Assembly (NCBI GenBank): GCA_028023455.1
Contig: JAQFVV010007235.1
Coordinates: 60,939 to 124,938 of the forward strand
Length of the DNA: 64,000 nt
Direction: 5' to 3'
DNA from: Epiperipatus broadwayi
Lineage: Eukaryota > Onychophora > Udeonychophora > Euonychophora > Peripatidae
In this document: positions 32,915 through 44,850 of the stretch, piece by piece
Position numbering within the stretch: position 1 is the first letter of the stretch
Layout of the letters: every line of letters starts with the position of its first letter
Position numbers and translations under genes: made by a program
The notes under the pieces: model-generated
What the model was told of the DNA's origin: nothing
Database searches by the model: none
Seen by the model: only the letters and a program-made list of their open reading frames with translations

Positions 32915-34217
32915 TTATATACCAAATATCTAAATGATAATGATACACCACACCAGATGATTGGAAATATTTAATAGATGATAAATTACAGACATTCATT
33001 GTTTTATTAGTTCTATATAAAATCTTTACTAAGATAATTACAACTTATCTACAGCAAATTTTGAATTCAAACCAACCAAAAGAACAAACTGGATTTAAAA
33101 GTGGTTTTAATACAGGGATGACATCTAAGTATTGAGAGAAATTATAGAAAAGTGAATGAATATGAATTGCCATTACACATTGGATTTGTGATTATAAAAA
33201 GAAATTTGATTGTATAAGCATTTCTACAATGATTAAATCTTTTTATGGTCAAGATATAGACCCAAGATATTGTAGAAACTCTAAAAAAATATGTGTCATA
33301 ATGCAAAAGCAGTGATTATATTATATGGTGACACAAAAAATTAAAAATTGACAAAGGTGTAAGACAGCCTCATTTCATATCTCTAAAACTCATTACAACA
33401 GTAAAGTGGACACTTAAGAGAATAAGGTTCATGAAATTTGGCTTTAAATCATCTTGATTTTATCGATGAAGTGATTACTTTTGTGAATAATGGTCCATGA
33501 CTTCAGAAAATGTTGCAATAATAATGAAATAAAAGTAAAAAGGTATGACTAAAGTTAAATGTTAAAAAGATTAAAGTAAAGTTTAATGGATTTTCTCAAA
33601 AAAAGAAAATAAAGATTGATAATCATCAATTAAAAAACAGTTATAAATATGTTGGTAAAATTATTAATACAGATAGAAATATGATTGATGAAATTTCACC
33701 ATAGAATTGAGTTTGAAATGAATGCTTTTGGTAGAAATAATATTAAAAAGAAATATATCTATGTTTTTTAAAAAATAAAGATTTTAATATATGTATTTTA
33801 TCTGTTTTTATTTATTGATCTGAGATCTGAATAGTTAATAAAAGAACTGTATAGAAAGATTGCAGATTATTGAAAGAAGTATGGAGATATATATGTTAAG
33901 ACTAACAAGAAGTGATCAAATATGAAATACACGAGTGAAAGAAAAATCAGATAAAATTGATATTATTAAAAGAATTAAGAGACAAATAATTCTTAATTGG
34001 ATATATCACTAGACAGATGATAATAAATAGACAGTTGACATTTTAAGTTGGATCTAAAGAGATTATAATAGGTTTAGAAATAGACCTAGTTTAAGATGGA
34101 TGGATAAAATAAGAAAGTTTGCTAATGTGATGTGGAGAGGAGAGATAATACATCAGAGAAATTGGATTAAACTTAAGAGATCATCTTGAAATAAATCAAT
34201 AATGATTGAAAATGATG
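32915..34217 (+). mobile_element. 5'-truncated, decayed RTE-type LINE
   Basis: It aligns with 62565-63915 of the RTE element: 'ttatataccaaat', 'ccagatgattgga', 'actaagataattacaact', 'ggatttaaaagtggtttt', 'agaaattatagaaa', 'taagacag', 'tttaatggattttctcaaa', 'attattaatacagat' and an end near 'aatgattgaaaatgatg'. Numerous indels and stops destroy the ORF. It gives an older relative of the 61-kb element. Confidence 0.75.
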
Positions 34218-34244
34218 CAGCTTCAGATACAGCAATTATTTTCA

Positions 34245-34345
34245 AACTCTTTTATGGTGGCCTAGTGGGTAGCATAGCTGCCTTCCAAGCAGCTGGCCTG
34301 GGTTTGCGTCCTGGTCAATGCTTTGACATATATATAAAGTTAATA
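34245..34345 (+). mobile_element. tRNA-Gly-derived SINE
   Basis: A tRNA-like head 'ggtggcctagtgggtagc' (A box), an anticodon stem-loop CTGC-CTTCCAA-GCAG matching tRNA-Gly(UCC), and a B-box-like 'ggtttgcgtcc' are followed by 'tttgacatatata'. The same head and 'tttgacatata' tail start occur at 50595. It sits directly downstream of the RTE relic, whose machinery may mobilise such SINEs (inference). Confidence 0.65.
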
Positions 34346-34419
34346 TGAGATTTAAAAAAATATCTATGGAAGGTAGATCTATCTCAAGTTTATCTCAAAT
34401 TTATTATTAATTCAATATA

Positions 34420-35019
34420 TAGGATATAAGATCACAGACTTTCACACCATTCACCACTATCCACATAATTTCATAACACTGATACATTTGAACACCTATA
34501 TGTTGAAAAGATAAATAATCACCAATATACCTATTTCATGCTAAACCAGCAATCATCAGTTGGTTCAGATTACCATCTCTACACATATATACTATAAGTA
34601 CTCAGATATATATTAAAATAGTCAAACCTCATACTTTAATGGATAGGCTTCAATCTACTCCACACTCCAACTCTTAACCCTTCCATCCAATTGAAAATCT
34701 GATGATGGAACGCTCAAATGCCACCCTGAGGCTGAGATTCTTGTCACATCCATGTTGACCTAAGGTCAATCTGACCCCTCATGTACAGGACATAATCCAT
34801 TTGATACATATACAAGGGATGGGCAGACATCTCCACTATATAATAACTGAAACACACAGGCTTATTATATACCTGTGTTTTCAACATATATGTGTTCAAG
34901 TGTATCAGTGTTATGAGATGGTGTGGAGAGTGGTGGGTGGTGTAAAAGTCTGTGCTCATATACCCTATATATTACATATATAGACACAGTTATATAATAA
35001 GCCTGTGTGTTTCAGTTAA
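34420..35019. mobile_element. Hammerhead family 3, copy 2 with 12-bp direct repeats
   Basis: The outer arms invert: 'cacagactttcacacca', 'ataacactgatacatttgaaca' and 'atatgttga' (34434-34506) against 34883-34955. A second inverted pair, 'gaaacacacaggcttatta' and its inverse, lies at 34850 and 34993. The left arm's minus strand holds a hammerhead. The direct repeat taattcaatata flanks the unit (34408-34419, 35020-35031), a plausible TSD. Overlapping ORFs are shadows. Confidence 0.55.
34517..34571 (-). ncRNA. Type I hammerhead ribozyme motif, family 3
   Basis: CUGAUGA is rc of 34553-34559, stem II UGCU/AGCA is rc of 34538-34552 with a U-U closing mismatch, and GAAA is rc of 34534-34537. Stem III AUA/UAU has loop GG, and A17 is at 34526 with predicted cleavage before 34525. 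The stem I inner helix is CCAA/UUGG, with a short outer AAUC/GAUU. Core bases are intact, but the stem II base mismatch could lower activity. Confidence 0.65.
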
Positions 35020-35031
35020 TAATTCAATATA

Positions 35032-35766
35032 AATGATATCAGGATAAAGATTTCTAAATGGAAATTTTTTAATCCCAGAATCATTTCAGAAACATTGGTT
35101 ATAAATGGCTATCATTTAACCATTCGACAACAGTTTATCATATGCATAGTTTAAAAAAATACATTTTTCAAAAGTAACTGTTGCATGTATTTATTAAAAT
35201 ATGTCTTTATCTATATTCCCATTTATCTATTTATTTGTTTATTCATATATATATTGTTAATAACTCAGCTATTTACCCTTCCATTTATTTTTGTGTTTGG
35301 GCATATATTTTCTTAGCACGTACCTATCCATCTATTATTCTTTCACATATATCTGTTGTTGTTTTTTTATTTACATTTACCAGCTATACATTTTCCTAGC
35401 TACCTGACTACCTACTTACCTATCTATTTATTAATCAATCAACTAATCAATCAAAATCTCTTTTAAAATAGCCATAATTAATTGACCTAATATATAAATA
35501 TAGATATTTTTAAATAAAAATATTTTTTTTCATTAGTTAAAAGTATAACTTGTTTTAATTAATAATATACATTCAAATTAAATAAAGTAATAATAGCAGT
35601 TTGATTTTATATTTAAACGAGGTTTATTATTCTTTGTATATATATATTTAACTCGTTGAACGAGAAATTTAATTTATACTGCTAAGCCAATTGGATCAAT
35701 AATCTTTAAATATTATATAAAAGAATTTATGCGATAATGTTTAAAGCTTATTTTTAGAAATTCTTT
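35032..35766. other. AT-rich non-coding DNA
   Basis: It contains imperfect (ATCT)-like runs around 35200-35440 ('tctatttatctattt', 'ctacttacctatctattta'). No gene is supported. Confidence 0.5.
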
Positions 35767-35922
35767 CTAGAGAGTTTGAGTAGGTTGGTTTAATCGCGGT
35801 GGTTTGCCTTGAAAGTTGAGATGACATGACGGAATCTGCACTACATCCGCCAAGTTACAATCTGACTTATTATTTATATAAGAAACAATGTTATATTTTA
35901 TAATTAAATTGTCCGCTGAATG
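35767..35922 (-). other. GC-richer open frame, possible coding fragment
   Basis: Around 35780-35860 the DNA is markedly less AT-rich than anything within several kb. On the minus strand an open frame runs into TAG at 35769-35767 and reads KSDCNLADVVQIPSC, then HLNFQGKPPRLNQPTQTL. The Pro/Gln/Asn composition looks coding rather than random. I recognise no family. It could be a short exon, a gene-end fragment or a conserved repeat end. Confidence 0.3.
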
Positions 35923-38249
35923 ACATATATTCTTAAAATCTCATAATAAAACTTCATACATTTGAATTGAGGTCATTCAGAATGACTATAAATATTTCTT
36001 CTATTTAAGTTTATTAACTGCATATTTTTTATTTTACTTCCCTATCATTGACCTTGAAAATCTTTGGATAAATAAATATATATACGTAAGATTTTTTATA
36101 TGAAATAATATATGTAAAATAATCATATAGCGTATAGTATAAAATGAAATTAAAAAAGCGTTGAATGCTGTGGCTGAGAGGCGATTATACATATAAGGGG
36201 CTGCAAACAATGAAAAATCTTATCTCGTTGTGATATACCGTACATATTTTTTAATATCTGAAAGTAATAGCCATAAATAATATAAACCAGATTAAAAGGT
36301 TATGTGCGACAGGGGATTAGTGTGTTAGTCAATCCTACTTACAAATTAGCTTCAATCCACAATTTTTGATAGCTAAAATATATAAATTTAAGGAACTTTT
36401 TAAATAATTATTCTATGTAAGTTAATACACTTTATTAAAAATTAAATTCAATGTAAGTTAATAAAATGTATTAGTTATTTTCAACTGTAAGATAAAGTTA
36501 AAAGTACCAATTTTCATTGACTAAACTGCTACTGTTTACTCTGCTAGAATTTCTTATTTGGAGGAAGGGAGATCATGAAAGATATCTTTATTTTGCAGTT
36601 GATTATTTAAGGCTTTTATTTAGTTTTTAATATTAAAGTAAAGGCTCAGAGCCAGGCGCAAAAAAAGTGTGGATGGAGCAATGTCACAAGACCCTGGGTC
36701 TGCATGATCTACATCTTTTATGAAAATTTAAAATATATAACATTTTTATCACCTGAGAATATAACTTCATTTCTTACCCCCCCCCCAACTATAATTTGTA
36801 GACCCTTCAATAACTATTGCATGTGAAGTGTGGTGGTGAAGGCTTCTTCAGCTATGTATATATGTAAATATTTTGCAATGTTCTGATCATGTTAATGTAA
36901 AATGCAATATTGAATAATAGGAAATAAAATTACTAATTGTAAAGCAATATTTCTATATCTGCAAATAAAATAATTTTTTAAATATCTAAATATATTTAAA
37001 AGAAGCCCCACATGAAAGCATTGCACTGGAATCTTACTTCTTCTAGACGAGTTTTGCTAAGGATATTGCTTATAAATTTGGCATAGAAAAGAATAATAGT
37101 AATTTTCATCCCTAATTTTGACAGGGATTATTATTATTTTCCTCTAATTTTATATTAAATATGTACAAAGAAAATAATAGAGATCAACATATTAAAAGAA
37201 AATAATAGTAAAATTTAATGAACATAATATAGATAAAAAAGTTTAAAAGTTCCAGTTAAACAGATGATAACAACAACAATAAATAAACAACTAAAGATAA
37301 AACAATAATAAATATTGCAATATATCCATCCATATTAGAGATGTCAAACAAACAAAAATTTTTCTAATTTAGATATGGATTATTATTATTTTCCTCTACG
37401 TTTACATTGAACATGAATAAAAAATTTTCTTATTTATTGTAAAGTTGATTAACGATAATAAAGAAATATGAAATGTTAGAATAATAATTTGCCATTCTTA
37501 TAAATTATGACTAATAAAAAACTAGTAAAATATTTTTGAGATATAGCACTTATTACTAGCTGAGATTTGGTCAATTAAAACAGAATAATAATACAATGGA
37601 AGATCTACTTATGTTAATTTCTGAAAAAAAAAAAAAAGGTTAAAAGAACAAAGTTAGAAGTTATGCAAGTTTTGAAAAATAAGTTTATTTAATTAAAAAA
37701 ATTAAAAATAAAAAAAAATAAAAAATTTAAACAACGTGCATGTGAGAGTGATTATACGGAAGAGGAAAAAAAAAAAGATAATTTTAATGAAGATGGTTAC
37801 TTTTGAAAATAGAATAAGTGGTAGAAATACTTTAAAAAAGGTCTTTATTGATGTTTACATTTGCCTTTTGAAAGGTATCTATGAATTACGTAACAATCTT
37901 TTTTTCTTTTTTTAAAATTTTTTAAAATTATAAATTTTTTAAAAAAAAAATTACTCTGATGATGTCAATTATTTTATACAAAACTTAACTAATTATATAT
38001 ATATTGTTAAAGATAGAAACATGCTGATATCTTCTTGATTCTTGTGGGAAAGCTGTTACAAAGAATGGAAGATTACCATTAAAGATGATATCATGAATAT
38101 ACCATATTAACCCATAAGATTGTATTAATTATTAATCCTCAGTGATATCAAAACTTTTTTCAAACACCATCACCATCAATTTACCTAATTTTATTACTCA
38201 GAATACAACCTCAATAAAGTAGTACTGATGAACTCATTGTAATAATTTC
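35923..38249. other. Non-coding DNA with a few less AT-rich patches
   Basis: Patches at 36160-36240 ('gctgtggctgagaggcg', 'aaggggctgc') and 36300-36330 stand out in composition but show no ORF or motif. A 9-bp C run lies at 36777-36788. The rest is A-rich simple sequence, notably 37250-37960. Confidence 0.4.
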
Positions 38250-38366
38250 CCTAAAAATAATTATTATGCAATTTTATGCCAGTAATTTTGCCAAATCTTG
38301 AGTTATCTATAGCTTATCTGCTTGTAAACATGTAATTACTAAGGAATACAGTAGGCAGACTACATG

Positions 38367-38467
38367 GCGTTTTTTCATGTGTCATAGCATCGGCTGGGAA
38401 GTGAACCCGCTAACCCGGGACAACTATTTGTAAGGCAGCTGTGCTGACCACTCGATCACCAATGCTT
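38367..38467 (-). mobile_element. tRNA-derived SINE with 9-bp TSD
   Basis: The minus strand 38465-38387 folds as a tRNA: acceptor GCATTGG/CCGATGC, A-box-like 'tgatcgagtgg', anticodon arm around CTTACAA and B-box-like 'gggttcacttcc'. A short A run follows the 3' end ('acacatgaaaaaa'). The direct repeat gactacatg flanks it (38358-38366, 38468-38476). It differs from the Gly-type SINEs. Confidence 0.65.
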
Positions 38468-39101
38468 GACTACATGACTTTTTTAGGCTTTCTTTTTAAT
38501 ATTTTGCCAAAAATTATATTTTGAAATAGTAGATGGGTATCTCAAATAAGTTGCACTTAATATATTTTTATTATAATATATACAAAATGAATATATTTAT
38601 TATTGTAGCAAGTGAAAATAGCAATGATAACTTGTAGTTTTCATTGTTGACTTAGTTTTTCCCCACTATATCAGTTTCACTTCTTGTCACAATCATTTCT
38701 GTCATTTCTCTCGGAAATTGCATACCCAATGCCTCATAATATTAGATTTTCTTTTTAGCCACTAAAGATTCCAATTAAAAATTAACTTCAATATGGTTTT
38801 GTGTCCTTTATATATGTATTGTTCAAGTTGATTTGTGTTACCCCATGAACCAATGCAATACTACACGTTTTCAAAAACTAATATACAACATTTTATTTTG
38901 ATCTTTAATCAATTAATTTTTTATTTTTAATGAAAAATTTGATTACAAATTTGTTTGCACAAAAAAATAATTTAGCTTGAAATTCCCCTCGCCCCCTCCA
39001 CCATTTAAATTTGATTTATATTTTAGATTAGAAATTTAAATTCTAGCTACTAGATTTTATAAATTAAGTATATATATAAAATAATATTTATTACTTGTCA
39101 A

Positions 39102-39196
39102 GTGTTGGTGGTCGAGAGGTCAGCACAGCTGCCTTACAAGCAGTTGTCCCAGGGTAGTAGGTTCGCTTCCCAGCCAATGCTATGACACATGAAAAA
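39102..39196 (+). mobile_element. tRNA-derived SINE, same family as 38.4 kb
   Basis: It has the same layout in the opposite orientation: 'gttggtggtcgagaggtcagc', anticodon arm with CTTACAA, 'ggttcgcttcc' B box, acceptor end 'ccaatgc', and tail 'tatgacacatgaaaaaaa'. The head is about 78 nt. The two copies are about 0.7 kb apart within duplication copy 1. Confidence 0.65.
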
Positions 39197-39930
39197 AATT
39201 CAATTCACAAGGTCCAGTATTTTTGCATAATTTTTAGCAAAATTTTGTTTTTTGTCAAGTATTGTAATGTTATATGAATTTCTATTTTATTTATAATTAC
39301 TAGTATAGGGTTAGGCAGTATTTAATAAAAAATATACATTAATTATAATGCCTTTTAATTGCAAATACACCATATTTGTTAAAAATAAATCAGCAATATA
39401 ATTTTTTATTCATTTGTTGTAGAATTGTTCAGTATATTGAGCTTTTATCTTTTAACAAAATAAATACTGCATTATTATATTTTGATCACCTTCACTCAAC
39501 TTAAATACTGAGGCAGTATTTGATTTAGACCCTAAAACCTATTTAAATAATTCGTGAACTTTAGAGTCAGTTAGCTTAGTGAACTGTACAATCTTTTACA
39601 ATCTAACTTATGTGAATAATTATCATAGAAGCATGCAGATTTTAAAATATTGCAATGTTTGCAGAATAATGTGATTTCCAAAGCATATTATTACATTTGA
39701 TAACCCTGATATTCAAAGTTATTAATAACAAACTTGAGAGTCACAATCCTCTTGCCTTATATTTACTATATACATTTAATAAATACAACCAGTGTCTTTA
39801 TTTCAGATTCAAATTAGTGTGTTAGGTCACTTCTGAATTATATTATTAATATTTCGATAGTATACCAAAACTTTTATTAGGTGCGCACATTCAGTCATTT
39901 GTTAGATTAATTCTTTTATTTTATTTGTTG

Positions 39931-42676
39931 GATAATTTTGTTTCTCCAATCTCAATGCTTTTTTCTAAATGAGATAAACTATCTAACTTTTCTACATTTA
40001 TTTAAATATTGTTATCACTATGTGACCTCTTCCTAAATATTCAATTTTTAAGGAGTGCTATTTTACTTCCCTTGGTGAATGGTTTAATTCATTCTTTCCT
40101 GAAAGAAAAGTTTTTATTTACTTTCAAAGTGGGAATTATGACTTTTACTTACTTTAGCAATTGTTTTATTCACTATCATGAAGTGATGATCATATATCTT
40201 CCATATATTTTTTATATCTTCCATATGTTTGTTTAGTTGCTTTCATGTTCCTCTAGAGATGCATAGAGGTTTCATACATTTGATATTTTTATAATAAATT
40301 ATTCATGACTTTTTATAAATAGATCAAGCTTTTTGGGTATTTTTTTTTACTGGTAAAGCAAGATTTAATGATTTTTCTAGATCAGAAATCCTTTAAATGA
40401 TAGTTGCAGAAGTCATGCCAATAGAAAATTAATGAATGTTTCACTCTTACATATTATTTTCCAGTAACACATTCAGAAATACCAGATGCTTTTGAAATCT
40501 TGTACTATCTAAATATTAAAAGTTGCAATAATATAAATGTAAACACATATAGTGATATATACCATGGATTAATCTTTATAAATAATTGAATTGGGACTTA
40601 TTCCATTCATAATACTGATAAAATGAAAACAGTTACAATTATTGTTTTTCTTATTCCATTAGCTAAGATATACGTTTTGAATTCATGTAAGTCAATGTTT
40701 TCTATACATGATCAACATGGTGTCACAGACTAACAACCTTTGATGATCAGCACTTTAGATACATCATCAAAGCTTAGCACTCAACAGTCCTTCTAATAAA
40801 TCTTTATGAAGTCTATATACAATTTATAGTCAGCTTCTCTGATGCCATAAATTACAAAAAAAATATTGTCTTCTCCCATGTAAGGTTGATTCTCTATTTT
40901 TCCCATGTTAACTTGAAAATTTGTAGGGTTATCACTAAACATGTTAAATATATGTTTTTCAGAATCATTGTCAATTGAAATTTTTATAAATATCTAGTTA
41001 CCAATTTTGAACATATAAAAAGTAATTTTTTTTTTTTACACTTTTCTCCATGGTGCTTTAAGTTTGTGAAAGCTTTATTTTTATCCTTATCAGAATCACC
41101 AATCTTGTATTATTGTAGATAATGGAATTTTTAATAAAATAGAAACATTTTATCTAGATACAATAGCTTCAAATCCAATGGTCTCATTATAGATATATTA
41201 ATATAGTTAACCATCTGTTTGACCAGATCAATTTATTCTCCATGACTAGTTGTTAGAGATACTCTTCTTGGCACTCATTGTTAGTATGAGGATTATTTTC
41301 ACTTAATAATTTTTTTTACATTTTTACAGCACTTTCCTTTCCTTTTTTCTCTTTCTTCTATTTATATTCTTTTTACTCTCTTCTTGATTTTTTTTACTAT
41401 TTTTTTAATTTTTAAAATAGCTTTATGGTTTTATTAAGAGACTCCAATAATTTTCTTTATGGTCACTTCTATATCCTAAAATTGTTTTATAATATTTTCT
41501 TTTCTTTTTGTCTCTTTTCATCTTTTGGATGATCTGTTTCTTTTTATTAGTACTTTTATTTTGTTATTCATATTTTGGATATTGTCTAACTTTTCATTCA
41601 AATCTTTTATTTCTTTATCTATTTTATTACACACATATAGCTTCATGTTTTGCATCTTTTGAACAATATTACCCATTTTATTTACTTAAGTTTTGCTTTA
41701 TATTTTGCCATTCTTAATCATTTTTATCTATTTTACTACTCTTATTTTTGATTATTATTACTACAATGGTTAAAAAATGGTTTTATATTTTCTGTGAGAT
41801 CTAAGGGAGCTTTATTTTCCATTTCTGAAGCTTGTTCTAATTTTGCACTATTCTTTTTTTTGGATCAAATAATTATTTATGCCCACATTGACATATTTTT
41901 TAATTGTAATAGTTCAAATTCCATAAAACTTAAACTATAATATTTATCTTTTAGAGGACTGTCCTAAAAAAATAAAAAAATACATTAAAAGTTAATTTAA
42001 AAAAGGATACAGATGTTTAAATGACAACACAAAAAATTGATAATCATAAGATGTTTATATTTAGAATACTTTTTAACCTATTTTTGTTCTGCTTTAATTT
42101 TTCTTTAGCCTAATCTTTCCATTTTGTTCTATTTTACTCTATGTTTAATTTTTACTACCCTTAGCTCATCCTACATATGACTATCCCATTATATTGCACC
42201 TATAGATGACAATTTACTTATTTACCATTGTTATTATTCCTATATAATTATGGATCATCAATATTGAACCTCATGAGATTTGATGTCTTCAAAATTGTAA
42301 AAGCCATTATGTAGCAGAAGGAGATATTCTTGATTCATGTTGGGCAGCTATTCTTAAGAATATCAAAATGTTCCTCCAACCATTAAAAATGGACAGCTTC
42401 ATAATAATTGCTAGAGCCATCCATTATCTTTATTTATATAGCCTGTGAAGTCAAAGTCCAATCTTTACCTAGTAATAATTACTCTTACTTATTTCTTTGG
42501 ATTAATTTATAAAAAAATATTCGCTAGTGCATATCAGCTTTATTTGACTTGAGGATTTAATTATGCCTCAATCACATATAAATATAATAAATTCCGTGTG
42601 ACTGGATTGAGAATGAAATAAAAAAAGAATATAACTATTACTATTAAGTTTTGATATCATAATATTAATCTAAAGA
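39931..42676. other. AT-rich non-coding DNA, nothing firm
   Basis: T-rich stretches (41300-41750) generate Phe-rich ORFs without motifs. A phrase near 42330 ('gatattcttgattcatgtt') resembles one near 38030 ('gatatcttcttgattcttgt'), which may extend the duplication upstream. Confidence 0.4.
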
Positions 42677-42760
42677 AGCTATGATTATGGAGTAACAAAA
42701 CTCTGAAAGCGCTTAGTCTGCAGAAATTATGATATAGAAAGCCTACAGAAATAATTATAT
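42677..42760 (+). repeat. Decayed PLE 3'-end fragment
   Basis: 'gctatgattatggagt', then 'actctgaaagcgcttagtctg', then 'agaaattatgatatag' parallels 14313-14375 ('gctatgaatatgagg', 'cctcgaaagcgcttagcgtg', 'taatttctgtg'). The GGAGT/ACTCT stem followed by GAAA is kept by compensating changes. No coding part remains. Confidence 0.45.
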
Positions 42761-43539
42761 AGAAAAGTTTCACCGCAACACATCAGCATATTATTAATTA
42801 CAAAGGTGAAATAAAATAGTTATTACAATATTAACAAAATTATAAAAGAAATAAAAATTGTAAAGCATAAAATATATTATATATATAAAATAAAAAATCC
42901 TACAACATTAAATACTATCTAATTTTGTATATTATTTATTATTATCCTAGTATTGTGTTTTTACAGTATTTAATATATATATATATATATATATATATGG
43001 AAGTAATATGCATAAATATGGATATTCGGCTGTTTACCATCTTATTTAAATTAATTTTAACATTATGTAAGAAGAAAAAATCCTTTTCAAAAAAATATAC
43101 ACATTCTCTTCATTCACTGGTTAAATACCTACAATAAATTAATAAAGCAATTTTCTAATATGAAAATTTACACGTCTAACTATTTCAAATTAAAAAAAAT
43201 TTTTTTTTATAAAGAAGCGAAGTAAAATAATTTAAGTCTTTAGAGACAAAAAACGTTAATGAAAAGTTTATTAATTACTTCTTCAGTTATCAAAATTAAT
43301 ATTATTATAAGGAATTATTTTAATGAACTGTAATTATTAAAGATTTTAGTAAGTATGATTTAAAAAAAGCTCTTACCATTATATTAATGTTTAACATCTT
43401 TATTTAGACTCATTATTTACTATCACCATGCATGGTAAAATAGTAAGAAAATACTTATTTGGTAGTTTGAAAAATAATATATCTTGCAAAATAATTCTTT
43501 CAAGATTGATTCATCATCTTTCAAATGATGGTTTTGTTT
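42761..43539. other. AT-rich non-coding DNA with (TA)n
   Basis: A (TA)n tract lies at 42971-42998. Nothing else is recognised. Confidence 0.5.
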
Positions 43540-44850
43540 ATTGGAGCAATCCTTTGTCAGTAATTTTGCCAAATTCTTATTTATTCAAAGACTTTTTGCT
43601 TGTAAACAGATTATTGATTCAGACAAATATTTTATAATGTAATACAGATAGCAAGCAGTCTATATGATATCTCTAGATTCTATATTTAATATTTCATTAG
43701 TAATTACATTTTAAAATAAAATTTGGATAACTAAATACTGTCCATATTTAGAAATATTTTTATATAGCATACCTAGGAATAAATTTGTCATAATGGTATA
43801 TTTATGATAACTATGATTTTTAATGAAAGATTAGATTTATTCCACTAGTACACTTGGTATCACTTTCCCTTGTCTTATAATAATCATTTCTGCTTTTTCT
43901 CTAAAAATTATGTACTCAATCTCTTACAATACCTCAGTCTCTCTGTTGATCACCAATCATTCTAACTAACTATGGTATTCAGTGTGGTTTTATGTTCTTT
44001 ATATGTACATCTTTCTTTCATATAACAACTTGTGTTGCTCTGAAAAGAAAAGTAACACTATGTGATTTTCAAAAATAAGTTTACTTGCTTTAGAATGTTT
44101 TATCTTATTCTTTCTTTAGTTAATCTCTTATTTATATATTTTTCTTAATAAGTTAGAAACTTACATTTTGAAGCTACTGGTCTTTACAAATTAATTACAT
44201 ATAAAATTATTTTTATTATAATTATTATTATTACTACTACTATTACTATAACTGCTACTATTTTTAATGCTACTTGTATAAGAAAAAAATTATTTCACTG
44301 GATCCAATTTTCATATAATATTGGCGTTAATTCTCTTTTGCTATCATTAAACTATATTTTTAGAAATAAATTAACGATGTTGTTTTGAATTTACTTGTTG
44401 AAGGATTGTTCTCAAATTTAAACTCAGTGTGATTTTTATGCTTTAATTTATTTTACAAGTAATATTAAATTAAGCAATTATCTTTTAATCACCTTCACCT
44501 GCTGAAGTATTATCTGGTTTTGATTGTAAAGCTTACTTAAATAATTTGTAGACCTATGAGTTAATTAGCCTAGTTCTCTATACAATATGATTAATTAATT
44601 TTGTCAATATCATATTTCAGCACTTTGATTACTATTAAAAGTTAAGAGCAATAAACTTCAGAGCTGCAATCCATCACACCCTGTATATGTTATGATTAAA
44701 AGTCACTACAATCAATTACTTTTATTTCATGTCAAAGTGATGTGTTAGATGTTTTCTAGAATGTATTATTATTACTTCAGTAATGCACCAAAACTTTTAT
44801 AATGTGTGCACGCATAATTATTTTATTGGATTAACTCTTTTATTCTTATT
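43540..44850 (+). repeat. Diverged direct duplication, copy 2
   Basis: This is the partner of 38250-39930. It lacks both SINEs and is therefore shorter. Divergence is heavy, with many indels, so this is an old event. ORFs inside are not shared with copy 1. Confidence 0.55.

Larger units (their letters stand above)
38250..39930 (+). repeat. Diverged direct duplication, copy 1
   Basis: It aligns by eye in order with 43540-44850: 'cagtaattttgccaaat', 'tgcttgtaaaca', 'aatcatttctg', 'tggttttgtg/atgt', 'aacttgtgtt', 'caccttcac', 'ttaaataatt(c/t)gt', 'agttag/aattagcct', and 'ccaaaacttttat' before 'gtgcacgc'-like sequence. This copy holds two SINE insertions absent from the other. No ORF is shared, so it is an old segmental duplication or two copies of an unrecognised long repeat. 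Confidence 0.55.

Noticed and set aside
34744-34983. Two overlapping ORFs around 34.8 kb as genes
   Set aside because: They lie inside the palindromic family-3 element and mirror each other because of the inverted arms.
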